Positions 43,495 to 51,842 of a DNA stretch of 64,000 nt are shown one piece after another (position 1 is the stretch's first letter; the number at the start of each line of letters is the position of its first letter). This stretch comes from Nitrospira sp. (GTDB lineage: Bacteria; Nitrospirota; Nitrospiria; Nitrospirales; Nitrospiraceae): positions 186,001-250,000 of the forward strand of contig CP060502.1 in NCBI GenBank assembly GCA_024760545.1, in the 5' to 3' direction. The position numbers were made by a program, and so were the translations under genes. Under the pieces are notes generated by a model. It searched no databases. It worked only from the letters and a program-made list of their open reading frames with translations, and was not told where the DNA came from.

Positions 43495-45402
43495 TCAGCA
43501 GCCTGGCGCGCCCGGATTCATAGCACAGGCTTTTTGACGCAACGATTCCGCGACGGCGGCTTGATCATAGTTTGTGGTGATCGACGAGAAGTATTCTGTG
43601 AAATCCATCGTCTGGAAGTTCAGCGCTGCGAATTCGTTCAACGTAAACCCATCACAATCGGGGGCATCGGGTGTCCCGAAATTCTGCCCCAACTGCGGTT
43701 TCCCTTGTTCCTGGATAATCCGTGCTAATTTTGAGCGGAAGGTACAATACACATCAGCCCGGCGCGCGCAAATCTGAGCAAACCCCACACTCCACCACTC
43801 AATACAATGGTTCCCGACCAAGACCACCTGCTGCGCCCGCTTATCACCAGCCAATGATATTTCCACATCGGTACACGTCCCCAACATTCGATCGGGATCG
43901 TCCGCACAACAATCGATAATCAAGGTTCCCAACGTGGAATACGAGCAGGCCTTCGGTGTACCTGTGAAAATCCGTAATTGATCCTTATCGAAATCATCCT
44001 GCACCGCTTGGACCATCGCCAACATTGTCGCGGCAATCTGGAAGTTCTGATTCGGCGGGGTGCTCGTATCCATGCAAAACGGGACATAACTCCCTGGTGC
44101 GCCACAGGAAGTGCATTGTTGCACCACAGTTTGTTGCGCACAGACGGTGCCACCTCCACACTGCACCGTCACCGAGTAGGTATCGCATCCGCCCGGGATG
44201 GGGGTCGTACAGGTGGAGGCCACATCAAAGCACCCCGCCTGCAACAACGGGGCACAGGTGTCCGTTGTCAAACTCGAAAAGCCCCATTGTTCTTCACGTA
44301 CCCATGCCCCACTCGCCGGCGCCACCGTTGGCGGGAGAAGCGTCTGGACGGTCCCGTCACTGAGCGTCACCGTTCGGGGGGCATCATCAAGAACCACGGA
44401 GGACATCCGTACCCACCCGGACGCACGAACTCCGGCGCACTGATCGTTGATCACGTCTTTCCGAATGACCCACGACTTTCTCCAACTCGTAGCTTGAACG
44501 CTCCCTGATTGCGCTCCTGACGCTCCACACACAATGGCGAGCACCTGGCCCGATGAAATCGAGAACGAGGTCCCACCACATTGCCCACCGATCGACACAT
44601 TGACACTGAAGTTGACGAGGACAATTTGCTCATCGGGATCAAGCGTGGGTGGCGTGAAAGAAAAGCTGGCAAAGGTCCGCCAACCGATCCCCCCGCAATT
44701 TTCACCAAATACTCCACCGGGACCAGTGCCCAACCACTGCATGACATAACTGTCCGGGGACGGATTCAGAACCCGGACATACATATAATGATCGACACAG
44801 AAACCAGCCGACCCGCCCGGGCCTCCCGTGATCGGGACTTCCCTGATGCTATTCGTCACCTGAATTTGACAGGTCAGTTGACCACTCCCTGGCCGATTAC
44901 AGGTTTGTGTCGACGGCGGGGCCTGTGTCCAGGACACGCAAATCGTCACATCCGTACAGGTGCTGACATTGGGATTCGGAGTGATCGAACTCGCAGTCGT
45001 ATTGGCCGTGGTCACAGGAGCGCTTGTCGTTAAATTCCACCCTCCAGCATCCACCCCCATTTGTTGCACTCGGGACGCATTCGGGTTCGACGCCGCGGCA
45101 TTTCCCGCCGCATTATTTAAGCCCGAGACATCACCTGTGTCGGAATAGTACCCAGAGGCAGATGAACCGGCGCAGGAGGCGTCCATACACCCCGAGGTCC
45201 CACCATACTGTGGCACCGCCCCCTGTCGGCCGCTCACCGTCCCTCGATCCAGCGCGCCGGTCGACTGGATATTCCCCATCGCACAGCGAGCTTTCTGCAG
45301 GGGATCGGTAATCCCGCTACAAGATACTTGAGCAAGAGCTATCCCTGTGACCGGTACGATTCCAGCCATAACGATCATCACCGTCAGAATGCGCCGCACC
45401 AT
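43495..45402 (-). CDS. traN: TraN-like mating-pair stabilisation protein
   Basis: The 635-residue exported protein starts at ATG 45402 with a signal peptide (LTVMIVMAGIVPVTGIALA). It is Cys-rich (about 35 Cys) with Ser/Thr-rich stretches in the middle. The C-terminal third has the TraN hallmark VYCTFRSKLARIIQEQGKPQ followed by DCDGFTLNEFAALNFQTMDF. TraN is an outer-membrane protein that stabilises the donor-recipient contact. It is separated by 8 kb from TraG, with different genes in between. Confidence 0.9.
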   Translation of the reverse strand: MVRRILTVMIVMAGIVPVTGIALAQVSCSGITDPLQKARCAMGNIQSTGALDRGTVSGRQGAVPQYGGTSGCMDASCAGSSASGYYSDTGDVSGLNNAAGNAAASNPNASRVQQMGVDAGGWNLTTSAPVTTANTTASSITPNPNVSTCTDVTICVSWTQAPPSTQTCNRPGSGQLTCQIQVTNSIREVPITGGPGGSAGFCVDHYMYVRVLNPSPDSYVMQWLGTGPGGVFGENCGGIGWRTFASFSFTPPTLDPDEQIVLVNFSVNVSIGGQCGGTSFSISSGQVLAIVCGASGAQSGSVQATSWRKSWVIRKDVINDQCAGVRASGWVRMSSVVLDDAPRTVTLSDGTVQTLLPPTVAPASGAWVREEQWGFSSLTTDTCAPLLQAGCFDVASTCTTPIPGGCDTYSVTVQCGGGTVCAQQTVVQQCTSCGAPGSYVPFCMDTSTPPNQNFQIAATMLAMVQAVQDDFDKDQLRIFTGTPKACSYSTLGTLIIDCCADDPDRMLGTCTDVEISLAGDKRAQQVVLVGNHCIEWWSVGFAQICARRADVYCTFRSKLARIIQEQGKPQLGQNFGTPDAPDCDGFTLNEFAALNFQTMDFTEYFSSITTNYDQAAVAESLRQKACAMNPGAPGC

Positions 45403-45439
45403 CACCACCGCCTCTCCGCCTGCTCGTATTCCCTTATGT

Positions 45440-46453
45440 CTAGCGTTTCTCTCCAACTTCCGGTGCCTGTGCCGCGGTTTGCACGGGCTTCTTCCAGCCA
45501 ATCTTTTCTTTGGCCCAATCCGTCCACGATTGCTTCGTAGCTGGTTGCACAGCCACCGTCGAAGTCGTCAACAGCGGCGATTGCCCACCATTATCCGTCA
45601 CCTGTGCTGATGTGGTCGGAGGGGTCGTCACCTCAGCAGGCTTAACCGCGACGGCTGCCGATGGAGCCCCATCCTTCGGACCAGTCACCGCACCATCTGT
45701 CCCAGTCACTGGAGCGGTGGGGACAACAGGAGCTTGGGAGACCGTTGCAGGGACAACCACAGAAGGATTCTCCCCCACACTCCCCGTAACCGGAGAACTA
45801 CCAGTAGTCACCGTGGCAGGAGTCACAGGAGATGGCTCCAATTTTGGACTGATGACTTTCGATGGCGGCACAACAGTCGAAGCCTGCCCGAGTTTCTGCT
45901 CCAATGCCCGCTCAACAGCCCCCTTCCCCTTCCCTTTTCCATCCGACTCAGAGCCAACTTCATGTTTGTTGGCGTCACTCGTCTCAGCCGGCCGAGAGAG
46001 TTTTGCAACCGCCTGCGCCTGCTTCCGTAACACTTCGACCTTAGCGCCCAACCCCGAGATCGTTCCATTCATCGCTTGTTGCTGTTCACTCATTGTGCGA
46101 AGCAACTCCAACGTTTCTTGAGACTGGCCCGTGAATTTGCCAAACTCCACCCGCTGAAGAGCCAATTCCTGACTCACGGTAGTCAGTCGAGCTTGCAGCG
46201 CCTTCACATCCACCAAGGTTTGTTGAACCGTCGACTCCAACCCGGTGACACGAAGTGAGTGCTGCGAGTAGGCTCGATGCAAGGCCTGCACATCAGACGA
46301 CAACCCGTCCCGTTCGATATCCTGTTCTGTCTTCACGTACCTCAAATGCTCGTTCTGCTCCACTTGTTGATCGTACGCGGATTTGGACACACACCCGCTC
46401 AACGCCCCAGCACACAGAACCCCCGTCATCATCATCTTCATAGCAACCTGCAT
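45440..46453 (-). CDS. Lipoprotein with coiled coil and Pro/Thr/Val-rich stalk
   Basis: The 337-residue protein starts at ATG 46453 after AAGGAGG. It has a lipobox LSGC (Cys21), a coiled coil of about 130 residues and then a long Pro/Thr/Val-rich low-complexity stalk. A short helix with WTDWAKEKIGWKKP lies near the end. It could span the periplasm, as TraB/TraP-like or TraK-associated proteins do. It precedes TraN by 38 bases. No family name is justified. Confidence 0.65.
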   Translation of the reverse strand: MQVAMKMMMTGVLCAGALSGCVSKSAYDQQVEQNEHLRYVKTEQDIERDGLSSDVQALHRAYSQHSLRVTGLESTVQQTLVDVKALQARLTTVSQELALQRVEFGKFTGQSQETLELLRTMSEQQQAMNGTISGLGAKVEVLRKQAQAVAKLSRPAETSDANKHEVGSESDGKGKGKGAVERALEQKLGQASTVVPPSKVISPKLEPSPVTPATVTTGSSPVTGSVGENPSVVVPATVSQAPVVPTAPVTGTDGAVTGPKDGAPSAAVAVKPAEVTTPPTTSAQVTDNGGQSPLLTTSTVAVQPATKQSWTDWAKEKIGWKKPVQTAAQAPEVGEKR

Positions 46454-46490
46454 AGAATCCTCCTTACAAAGTTCAGGGTGCTCCCGCCCC

Positions 46491-47240
46491 CTATGTAGAC
46501 GCTCCTCGATGCACAACTCTCGGCCGACCATTACTCGAACCTGTTGACCCGATCGTGACGTCATCCTTCGACGTTATTTCCAACTCAGCACCAATCTTTG
46601 CCACTCGAGGTTTTTGAGGCTCACGGAGTTCACGCGGCTCGTAATAATCCACGTCCACCGTCGCACACACTCCACGCACCACCCGATCTAACTCCCGTAC
46701 CAACGTGAGCGCTTCGGATAGACGCGAGTCGCTACGGAGCTGCTCCATGCTGATCGTGCGCAACACAACCAAGACGCGATCCATCCGAATGATCTGTTCA
46801 ACCACTGCACGGACTTCTTCCGTTTGAGGAACCACCACATGTGCACGTGGGTCAGCGACCATCCGTTTCCGTTCCACCAGTGATTCTCCTAACGCCGGTG
46901 TGAGCAACACGAGCTCGCCACCAGAAGCCCGGAGCCATTCGGCCGCTTGCTTACTCCACGTTTGAATAGGTTCCAGGAGTGCTAAGACTTCCGCTACAGT
47001 ACGAGTGACACCCAAATCTCGCCGTAACCGCGGGATCGCCTTATTGAGTGGGTACACCATGCGAATGAGAATGCGACCTTCAAATGATCGTGGCAGTACA
47101 ATGAGACTGCCATACTGCTGCAGGAGCTCCCGGTTGAGCGCGATCCGCTCCTCAGGCGTTTTCTTTTTGCGTTTCGCGTTGGCGGCAGCCCCATTGTCGT
47201 GTTTCGGTGAACCGGAACTCTGTGGTGACTGATTATTCAT
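46491..47240 (-). CDS. Hypothetical protein
   Basis: The 249-residue protein starts at ATG 47240 after TAGGAGG. It is soluble and charged: a basic N-terminal tail (NAKRKKKTPEERIALNREL), a globular part with SLIVLPRSFEGRILIRMVYP, and ELVLLTPALGESLVERKR. It follows the NusA-like gene by 7 bases. It might be a partner of that protein, but nothing beyond linkage supports this. Confidence 0.6.
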   Translation of the reverse strand: MNNQSPQSSGSPKHDNGAAANAKRKKKTPEERIALNRELLQQYGSLIVLPRSFEGRILIRMVYPLNKAIPRLRRDLGVTRTVAEVLALLEPIQTWSKQAAEWLRASGGELVLLTPALGESLVERKRMVADPRAHVVVPQTEEVRAVVEQIIRMDRVLVVLRTISMEQLRSDSRLSEALTLVRELDRVVRGVCATVDVDYYEPRELREPQKPRVAKIGAELEITSKDDVTIGSTGSSNGRPRVVHRGAST

Positions 47241-47247
47241 AGTCCTC

Positions 47248-47877
47248 CTATAAGCTGGCCAACCGAATCGAAAACCCGGTAACTCGGCCTGCGACGGCCA
47301 CATTCAAGCCAGCCTTCCCAAGAAATCGTGGCATCACTGCTGCCGGGACACGGACCTCAGCCTCATGGGCACGACGGTCGACCGTGATTCCTTTCACCTC
47401 ACCAAGGGGAGCCGGCAACAACGCTTGTTTGATAAATTCTTCGGGGGATGCACTGTAGAGCACCAAACACGGACGTAACCGCGAATAGGATCCAAACTCT
47501 CGCAAATACGGCAGGCATAACCTGATGGGGTCATCTCCCGTCGGTGATCCCACAGCAATCTTGACGAACTCCGCATGCTGAACTGTCCCCACCGCCTTCA
47601 CATCCACACGCCCCTCCGCGATCACCGGGGCAAACAACAGTTCAGCGACGCGGCGAATAAAATGGCCCGATCGTTGGGAGACAATCGGATACGGTCCCTC
47701 CACGGATTTGATACAGGCATAAAACCGGTCTCCAACCCGGTAGGGACCATCCGCACAGACCCGAGGCAGCACCGCCATCCGGTCCGTGCCTCCTATCAAC
47801 GTCAAATAGCCAGGCTTGTCAGGATTTGCTTTGACCACCTGGCCCAACACAAAATGACCGACCTTATCGAACGCCAT
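47248..47877 (-). CDS. NusA-like protein (S1-KH-KH, no N- or C-terminal extensions)
   Basis: The 209-residue protein follows NusA along its RNA-binding part. The S1 domain includes FVLGQVVKANPDKPGYLTL, YRVGDRFYACIKSV and IVSQRSGHFI. KH1 includes GRVDVKAVG, FVKIAVGSPTGDDPIRLC and SASPEEFIKQALLPA. KH2 ends EVRVPAAVMPRFLGKAGLNV and AGRVTGFSIRL. KH2 keeps a GxxG loop (GKAG); the KH1 GxxG is lost. The N-terminal RNA polymerase-binding domain and the acidic repeats are absent. With a NusG-like gene 5 kb away in the same operon, it suggests element-encoded antitermination. Confidence 0.75.
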   Translation of the reverse strand: MAFDKVGHFVLGQVVKANPDKPGYLTLIGGTDRMAVLPRVCADGPYRVGDRFYACIKSVEGPYPIVSQRSGHFIRRVAELLFAPVIAEGRVDVKAVGTVQHAEFVKIAVGSPTGDDPIRLCLPYLREFGSYSRLRPCLVLYSASPEEFIKQALLPAPLGEVKGITVDRRAHEAEVRVPAAVMPRFLGKAGLNVAVAGRVTGFSIRLASL

Positions 47878-47909
47878 ACTTAGTATTACGCTCGCGAAGT
47901 TGAAGGCCC

Positions 47910-48269
47910 CTATCGGCGCTTCCGATCAAGCTCCTCTTGAAACATCTTTCGGCACAGACTCAACGGTAGGAAAACCGTATCGACATGACGGGCGGGAACC
48001 ACCACTTTCACCAAATATCGCCCTTCGTACTCCGCCGTCACCGTACTGACTTGATACCCTTTACCCCGCAGTGCATTGACGAACTCTTCCGGACCGGACC
48101 ACTTCGGGAGGTCGCTGACCTCACCCACTATTGAAAACACCTCCCCACACCCCCCCATCCCGGAGGCCACCATCCACCGCTCCGGTCCCAACGGTGACTG
48201 TGCCCACACCGGAATCGCCCAGATCCCCCACAAGATCGTGATCCCTACCATCAGTGTCCGTATCAGCAT
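47910..48269 (-). CDS. Exported hypothetical protein
   Basis: The 119-residue protein starts at ATG 48269 (GGGATGGTGGGG upstream) with a signal peptide (LMVGITILWGIWAIPVWAQ). Mature part: one Cys in GMGGCGEVFSIVG and another in LSLCRKMFQ, plus a strand-rich middle with YQVSTVTAEYEGRYLVKVV. It heads the leftward operon with TraN. A CGTAATA motif lies 60 bases upstream on its strand. Confidence 0.6.
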   Translation of the reverse strand: MLIRTLMVGITILWGIWAIPVWAQSPLGPERWMVASGMGGCGEVFSIVGEVSDLPKWSGPEEFVNALRGKGYQVSTVTAEYEGRYLVKVVVPARHVDTVFLPLSLCRKMFQEELDRKRR

Positions 48270-48328
48270 TGCCCCACCATCCCTTGGATTCCCTTGCGAC
48301 CGCCCTGCTTCTCTGGCATACACAGTCT

Positions 48329-48350
48329 TATTACGATCTCTCGCGTAATA
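48329..48350. promoter_or_regulatory. Divergent CGTAATA motifs between the two operons
   Basis: TATTACG (48329-48335) and CGTAATA (48344-48350) are inverted copies facing the leftward TraN operon and the rightward lipoprotein genes. Comparable copies occur before other genes of the element (7999, 9687, 13021, 21671, 47884, 58145). Confidence 0.45.
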
Positions 48351-48358
48351 GAGCTCTG

Positions 48359-49591
48359 ATGCCACACAGACTGCGCTACAAGTGGTCTCTCCTCGCCTGG
48401 CTCACCCTCCTCACCGGATGCGCCAATTCGTACTTTGTGCCTATGGAGCTTGCCCCTTCGCACATCGAACGCACCCCGGCCGGGACAGAACCAGCAAGCC
48501 GGCCGAGTCTGCACGTGATCACCCACTCTGATGGATTGGGATGGCAAGTCTCAGCGACCCAAGAATGGATCGACCGAGAGCACGTCACGGAACAGGAATA
48601 TTGGAAGGGCTGGGTCTATGCACCAGCAAAGAATTCAGCAGCCCAGGTCGGGTACACCGCTGGCACCGTCCTTACCTGCCCGGGCAGCATTCTCGCTCAC
48701 GTCTTTATCAGGATGATTCGGGTGGTCGGACTATTGGATCAAGCGGAACCCACGTGGCACTACATTAAAGGGCTCTGTGTCGCGCCACTGCTAGGCTTGG
48801 ATCCTACGACCCCACACTGGCAGACCCAACCAGGACCCACACATGACGTCACACGCGTCTCCCAACGAGTCATTCGTCCACTCACCGACGGACGTCTCCA
48901 ACTCCGCTGGATGCATAAGCAGTTCGATCCGGTCGGAACAGAATATGTGATCACCAAGATGTCCCCAACACTCGATATCCGGTTACGCGAGGTCGCGGCC
49001 GTCCTTCTCCGGACCCATCAGCCCGATACCCTCCGCCAAGGCCAATTGGAGATCACCCTCCATACCACTGACGGACTCACCATCACGACCCCCATTTCAA
49101 TCAGCCCCTCCACGCTAAAAACGGCCCTTGAATCTGATCTGATCCGCAGACCTGCTTCAGACTGGCCAACATCGCTTCGGATTCGCCTGGAGACCCAGGA
49201 CCCTGCGCTAACATCACTGACCCAAACCCTCCTCACTGAACTGGGTTTACCCAGCGTTACCCGCGGAACCACTGCCACCTCGCTATATGCAGCTCAAAAC
49301 CAGGAGGTTTCACCGCTGTTCCAAGAAGGGACCTCTAATTCCATCGGCCATTGGACCGGAGCCACTGTACTCCTCTCCCTTACGAGCACGCGCATGACCG
49401 AAACCACACACTTACTTGTGGCCACCGCCAGCTCGATCGAAACAGGACTTGTCCTTGGACAATTCACCCTCGAAGGACGAGCTGGCCTCACTCCTGACGT
49501 CGCCAGTACCTTGCGTGCACAACTCACACAGTTGCTCACTGGTGACGGCCTCGCAGTCCGTCGTGGTCTCATGATCGAGGAACGCCGATGA
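48359..49591 (+). CDS. Lipoprotein, first of a tandem pair
   Basis: The 410-residue protein starts at ATG 48359 with a lipobox LLTGC. The N-terminal domain contains GWQVSATQEWIDREHVTEQE and LTCPGSILAHVFIRMIR and aligns with the next protein, so the two are paralogues. The C-terminal half may be a fibre of beta strands ending in a helix of about 25 residues. Rightward orientation, opposite to the transfer genes, suggests a separate unit. The family is unknown. Confidence 0.6.
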   Translation: MPHRLRYKWSLLAWLTLLTGCANSYFVPMELAPSHIERTPAGTEPASRPSLHVITHSDGLGWQVSATQEWIDREHVTEQEYWKGWVYAPAKNSAAQVGYTAGTVLTCPGSILAHVFIRMIRVVGLLDQAEPTWHYIKGLCVAPLLGLDPTTPHWQTQPGPTHDVTRVSQRVIRPLTDGRLQLRWMHKQFDPVGTEYVITKMSPTLDIRLREVAAVLLRTHQPDTLRQGQLEITLHTTDGLTITTPISISPSTLKTALESDLIRRPASDWPTSLRIRLETQDPALTSLTQTLLTELGLPSVTRGTTATSLYAAQNQEVSPLFQEGTSNSIGHWTGATVLLSLTSTRMTETTHLLVATASSIETGLVLGQFTLEGRAGLTPDVASTLRAQLTQLLTGDGLAVRRGLMIEERR

Positions 49592-50589
49592 AGATGCTGG
49601 TTGCCGCCATCCTTATTTTCTTATCTGGCTGTCAAACACTCCTGACCTCGCCTACTGGAACACCCTCAACGTCTCGCCTCCCGATCGAGCGACTTCCCCA
49701 CAGCTCCCCGCACGTGCAGCTGACACCCAATGCCACCAAAGACCATTGGACCATACAAGTCACGCAACAATTCGATGACGTCGAGCAAGTTCACACGGTC
49801 CAGCAACAGGCAGCACGTCGCTACCTTTTCTGGCCCCTGGCCCCTCTGAACGGCCTGACACAATGTCCGGCCGGTTTAATCGCATCCGTCCTCTCTTCTC
49901 GAGAGAGCGCCAACATCCTGCGCGAGGTCGGCTGTATGCGGCTCCTGGCTATGGAACCGTTACGCAATACCGTTCCCACCCACATGATTGACCATCGACA
50001 ACAAGTACACCGATTGTCCGAATCCCCTGTCGCCGGCGCCGAGATCACCTTCCGTTCACATGACACAGAGGACGTGATCCACACCTTGACCGGCATCGAT
50101 GGACGAGCCACCGTTCGAGGCCTCGTGCAACGTACGCTCGCCGGCGTCCTCACCATCTCAGTGGCCAACCAGATCATCGAAACACAAGAGATCACCCTCA
50201 ACCCCAGTCACCCTAACTCACGCATACGAGCACTACAGCTCCCGCCCAACCCCGTATTCCAAGTGGACGAAGCACACACCTCGCCCTACCTGGAGCACAT
50301 GATCCGCATGCAGCTCCTTCAACTCGGGTTCTCAGTCCTGCCAAACACTCGATCGCACAACGCAATTGTGGATGAACAGAAGATCCAACTAACAGGAAGA
50401 ATCGAGGATGGGTCAACGGTGAAGACCGCTCGTCTCGCACCACCAACAATGCTCATTCAAGGAAGAAAAGAAGAAGAGTCCCCGTACGAAATCACAGTCC
50501 TCTTCGTAAAGAACGGCGAGCAGCACATCATCAGAATTGATGATCTCGGCGAATTAGCCCTTCTCCTTCAACGCCAACACTATAAGTAA
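49588..50589 (+). CDS. Lipoprotein, second of a tandem pair
   Basis: The 333-residue protein overlaps the previous gene as ATGA and has a lipobox LSGC. HWTIQVTQQFDDVEQVHTVQ and LTQCPAGLIASVL match the first lipoprotein in position. The middle has an Ig-like or carboxypeptidase-regulatory-like segment (GAEITFRSHDTEDVIHTLTG, GRATVRGLVQ). The C terminus shows a strand-rich DDLGELALLLQRQ end. It probably forms an outer-membrane pair. Confidence 0.6.
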   Translation: MKMLVAAILIFLSGCQTLLTSPTGTPSTSRLPIERLPHSSPHVQLTPNATKDHWTIQVTQQFDDVEQVHTVQQQAARRYLFWPLAPLNGLTQCPAGLIASVLSSRESANILREVGCMRLLAMEPLRNTVPTHMIDHRQQVHRLSESPVAGAEITFRSHDTEDVIHTLTGIDGRATVRGLVQRTLAGVLTISVANQIIETQEITLNPSHPNSRIRALQLPPNPVFQVDEAHTSPYLEHMIRMQLLQLGFSVLPNTRSHNAIVDEQKIQLTGRIEDGSTVKTARLAPPTMLIQGRKEEESPYEITVLFVKNGEQHIIRIDDLGELALLLQRQHYK

Positions 50590-50665
50590 GAGCCATCCTC
50601 ACACCGTGAACCGCAAACGGACATTGTGTTGACATTCGGCACACATTGTCATAGGGTTATCAGAC

Positions 50666-50953
50666 ATGGAATCATGGGAATATGCCTTCGACCCGGACAA
50701 GAATGCCTGGCTCATACAAGAACGAGGGATCAGCTTCGAGCAGATCATCGCCCTCATTGAAAGCGGCCATCTCGTTCAGGTGCTGGAACACCACGATCGC
50801 GAGCGCTATCCTCACCAGTTGCTCTATGAAGTCGATGTGAATGGGTACATATACATCGTCCCAGTCGTGAGAGAACACCGAACGCTTTTCTTAAAGACGA
50901 TCTATCCCAGCCGAAAGGCCACCAGACATCACGAGAAAGGACGCGCCACATGA
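50666..50953 (+). CDS. BrnT-like (DUF497) toxin
   Basis: The 95-residue protein has the DUF497/BrnT pattern: YAFDPDKNAWLIQERGISFEQ, LEHHDRERYPHQLL and RTLFLKTIYPSRKA. BrnT is an RNase-fold (RelE-like) translation inhibitor. The end overlaps the next start as ATGA. The typical order, toxin first and ribbon-helix-helix antitoxin second, holds. The pair may stabilise the element. Confidence 0.78.
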   Translation: MESWEYAFDPDKNAWLIQERGISFEQIIALIESGHLVQVLEHHDRERYPHQLLYEVDVNGYIYIVPVVREHRTLFLKTIYPSRKATRHHEKGRAT

Positions 50954-51231
50954 AAAAGAAACTTCTGCTGGATAAGGACGAGGATCAGGTAGTCGCGGAT
51001 TACGAGCGCGGCGCCTTCAGGCCGGTGAAGAATCAAGCTATAGCAAGAAAAGAAGCCATGGACGCCGCCCGACGCTACATGCGCAAAGACGCCCGAATCA
51101 ATATCCGTTTATCGACCGCTGATCTTGAAATGCTGAAGCGGCGCGCCGCCGAGGAAGGCCTGCCCTATCAAAGCCTGATCGCCAGTATCCTGCATAAATA
51201 CGTCAGCCGCTCTGTGCCACAGACCAACTAA
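50950..51231 (+). CDS. CopG/BrnA-like ribbon-helix-helix antitoxin
   Basis: The 93-residue protein has INIRLSTADLEMLKRRAAEE and LPYQSLIASILHKYVSR, a ribbon-helix-helix DNA-binding unit at its C terminus. The N-terminal part (KLLLDKDEDQVVADYERG) would bind the toxin. It is translationally coupled to the BrnT-like gene and likely represses the pair. Confidence 0.82.
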   Translation: MKKKLLLDKDEDQVVADYERGAFRPVKNQAIARKEAMDAARRYMRKDARINIRLSTADLEMLKRRAAEEGLPYQSLIASILHKYVSRSVPQTN

Positions 51232-51647
51232 CGGGCAAGCGGAGTAGCTTCAAGTACACAATCGCCATAAGCTTCCCTGTACATTCCATTGCCGATATAC
51301 GTATTCGGAGCCGATGCTGGACCAGGGACCGCTCCCAAAGCAGAAGTTGTCCGATAATTCACAATGCCAATCCCTTTCCTATTTTTATCTCGACATATTT
51401 CATCTAGCTCAACACCTAATGGCTGCTTACCCTCGTCACGTAGAAGATTGTCTGCAGAACCCCAAGCGCCTATTGTGAGAACTTCAGATCGAACAACCTG
51501 ATAGCCAGGAATCTGAGCCCCCACATAACGTCCCAACCATTTTCCCTTAGCATTTCCTTCTGTCTCAGCCGCGGCCAGAGACCCAGACCAAGAGAGACCA
51601 ACAAAGAAGCAGACAATTACAACCATCACCCGAGTCATCGATTTCAT
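51228..51647 (-). CDS. Exported hypothetical protein
   Basis: The 139-residue protein has a signal peptide (VMVVIVCFFVGLSWSGSLAAA). The mature part is strand-rich: GYQVVRSEVLTIGAWG and IGIVNYRTTSALGAV. Its stop overlaps the end of the antitoxin gene on the other strand. The sequence is more AT-rich than the transfer genes. No family is recognised. Confidence 0.55.
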   Translation of the reverse strand: MKSMTRVMVVIVCFFVGLSWSGSLAAAETEGNAKGKWLGRYVGAQIPGYQVVRSEVLTIGAWGSADNLLRDEGKQPLGVELDEICRDKNRKGIGIVNYRTTSALGAVPGPASAPNTYIGNGMYREAYGDCVLEATPLAR

Positions 51648-51671
51648 ATTTCTGCTAACCTACTTTACTGG

Positions 51672-51836
51672 TCAATCACGAGGATTCTGACTGTGATCAG
51701 GATCAAGAAACTCTCGCTGATAGTCACTCGCCCAGCCTAGTCGCTCGAAATCGTCGTTATCTTGCCCCGGCAGCTGACCGAGAATATGCCATGCCCCACG
51801 GATATACTGCCGGATCGTGGAAAGCCAGTTCAGCAT
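51672..51836 (-). CDS. Small hypothetical protein after TraG
   Basis: A 54-residue frame from ATG 51836 to TGA 51672 has GGAGG 8 bases upstream, located inside the end of traG. It is acidic with Trp residues (MLNWLSTIRQYIRGAWHI, FERLGWASDYQREFLDP). The coupling and good ribosome site make it a likely real gene. The function is unknown. Confidence 0.5.
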   Translation of the reverse strand: MLNWLSTIRQYIRGAWHILGQLPGQDNDDFERLGWASDYQREFLDPDHSQNPRD

Positions 51837-51842
51837 GGTCAC

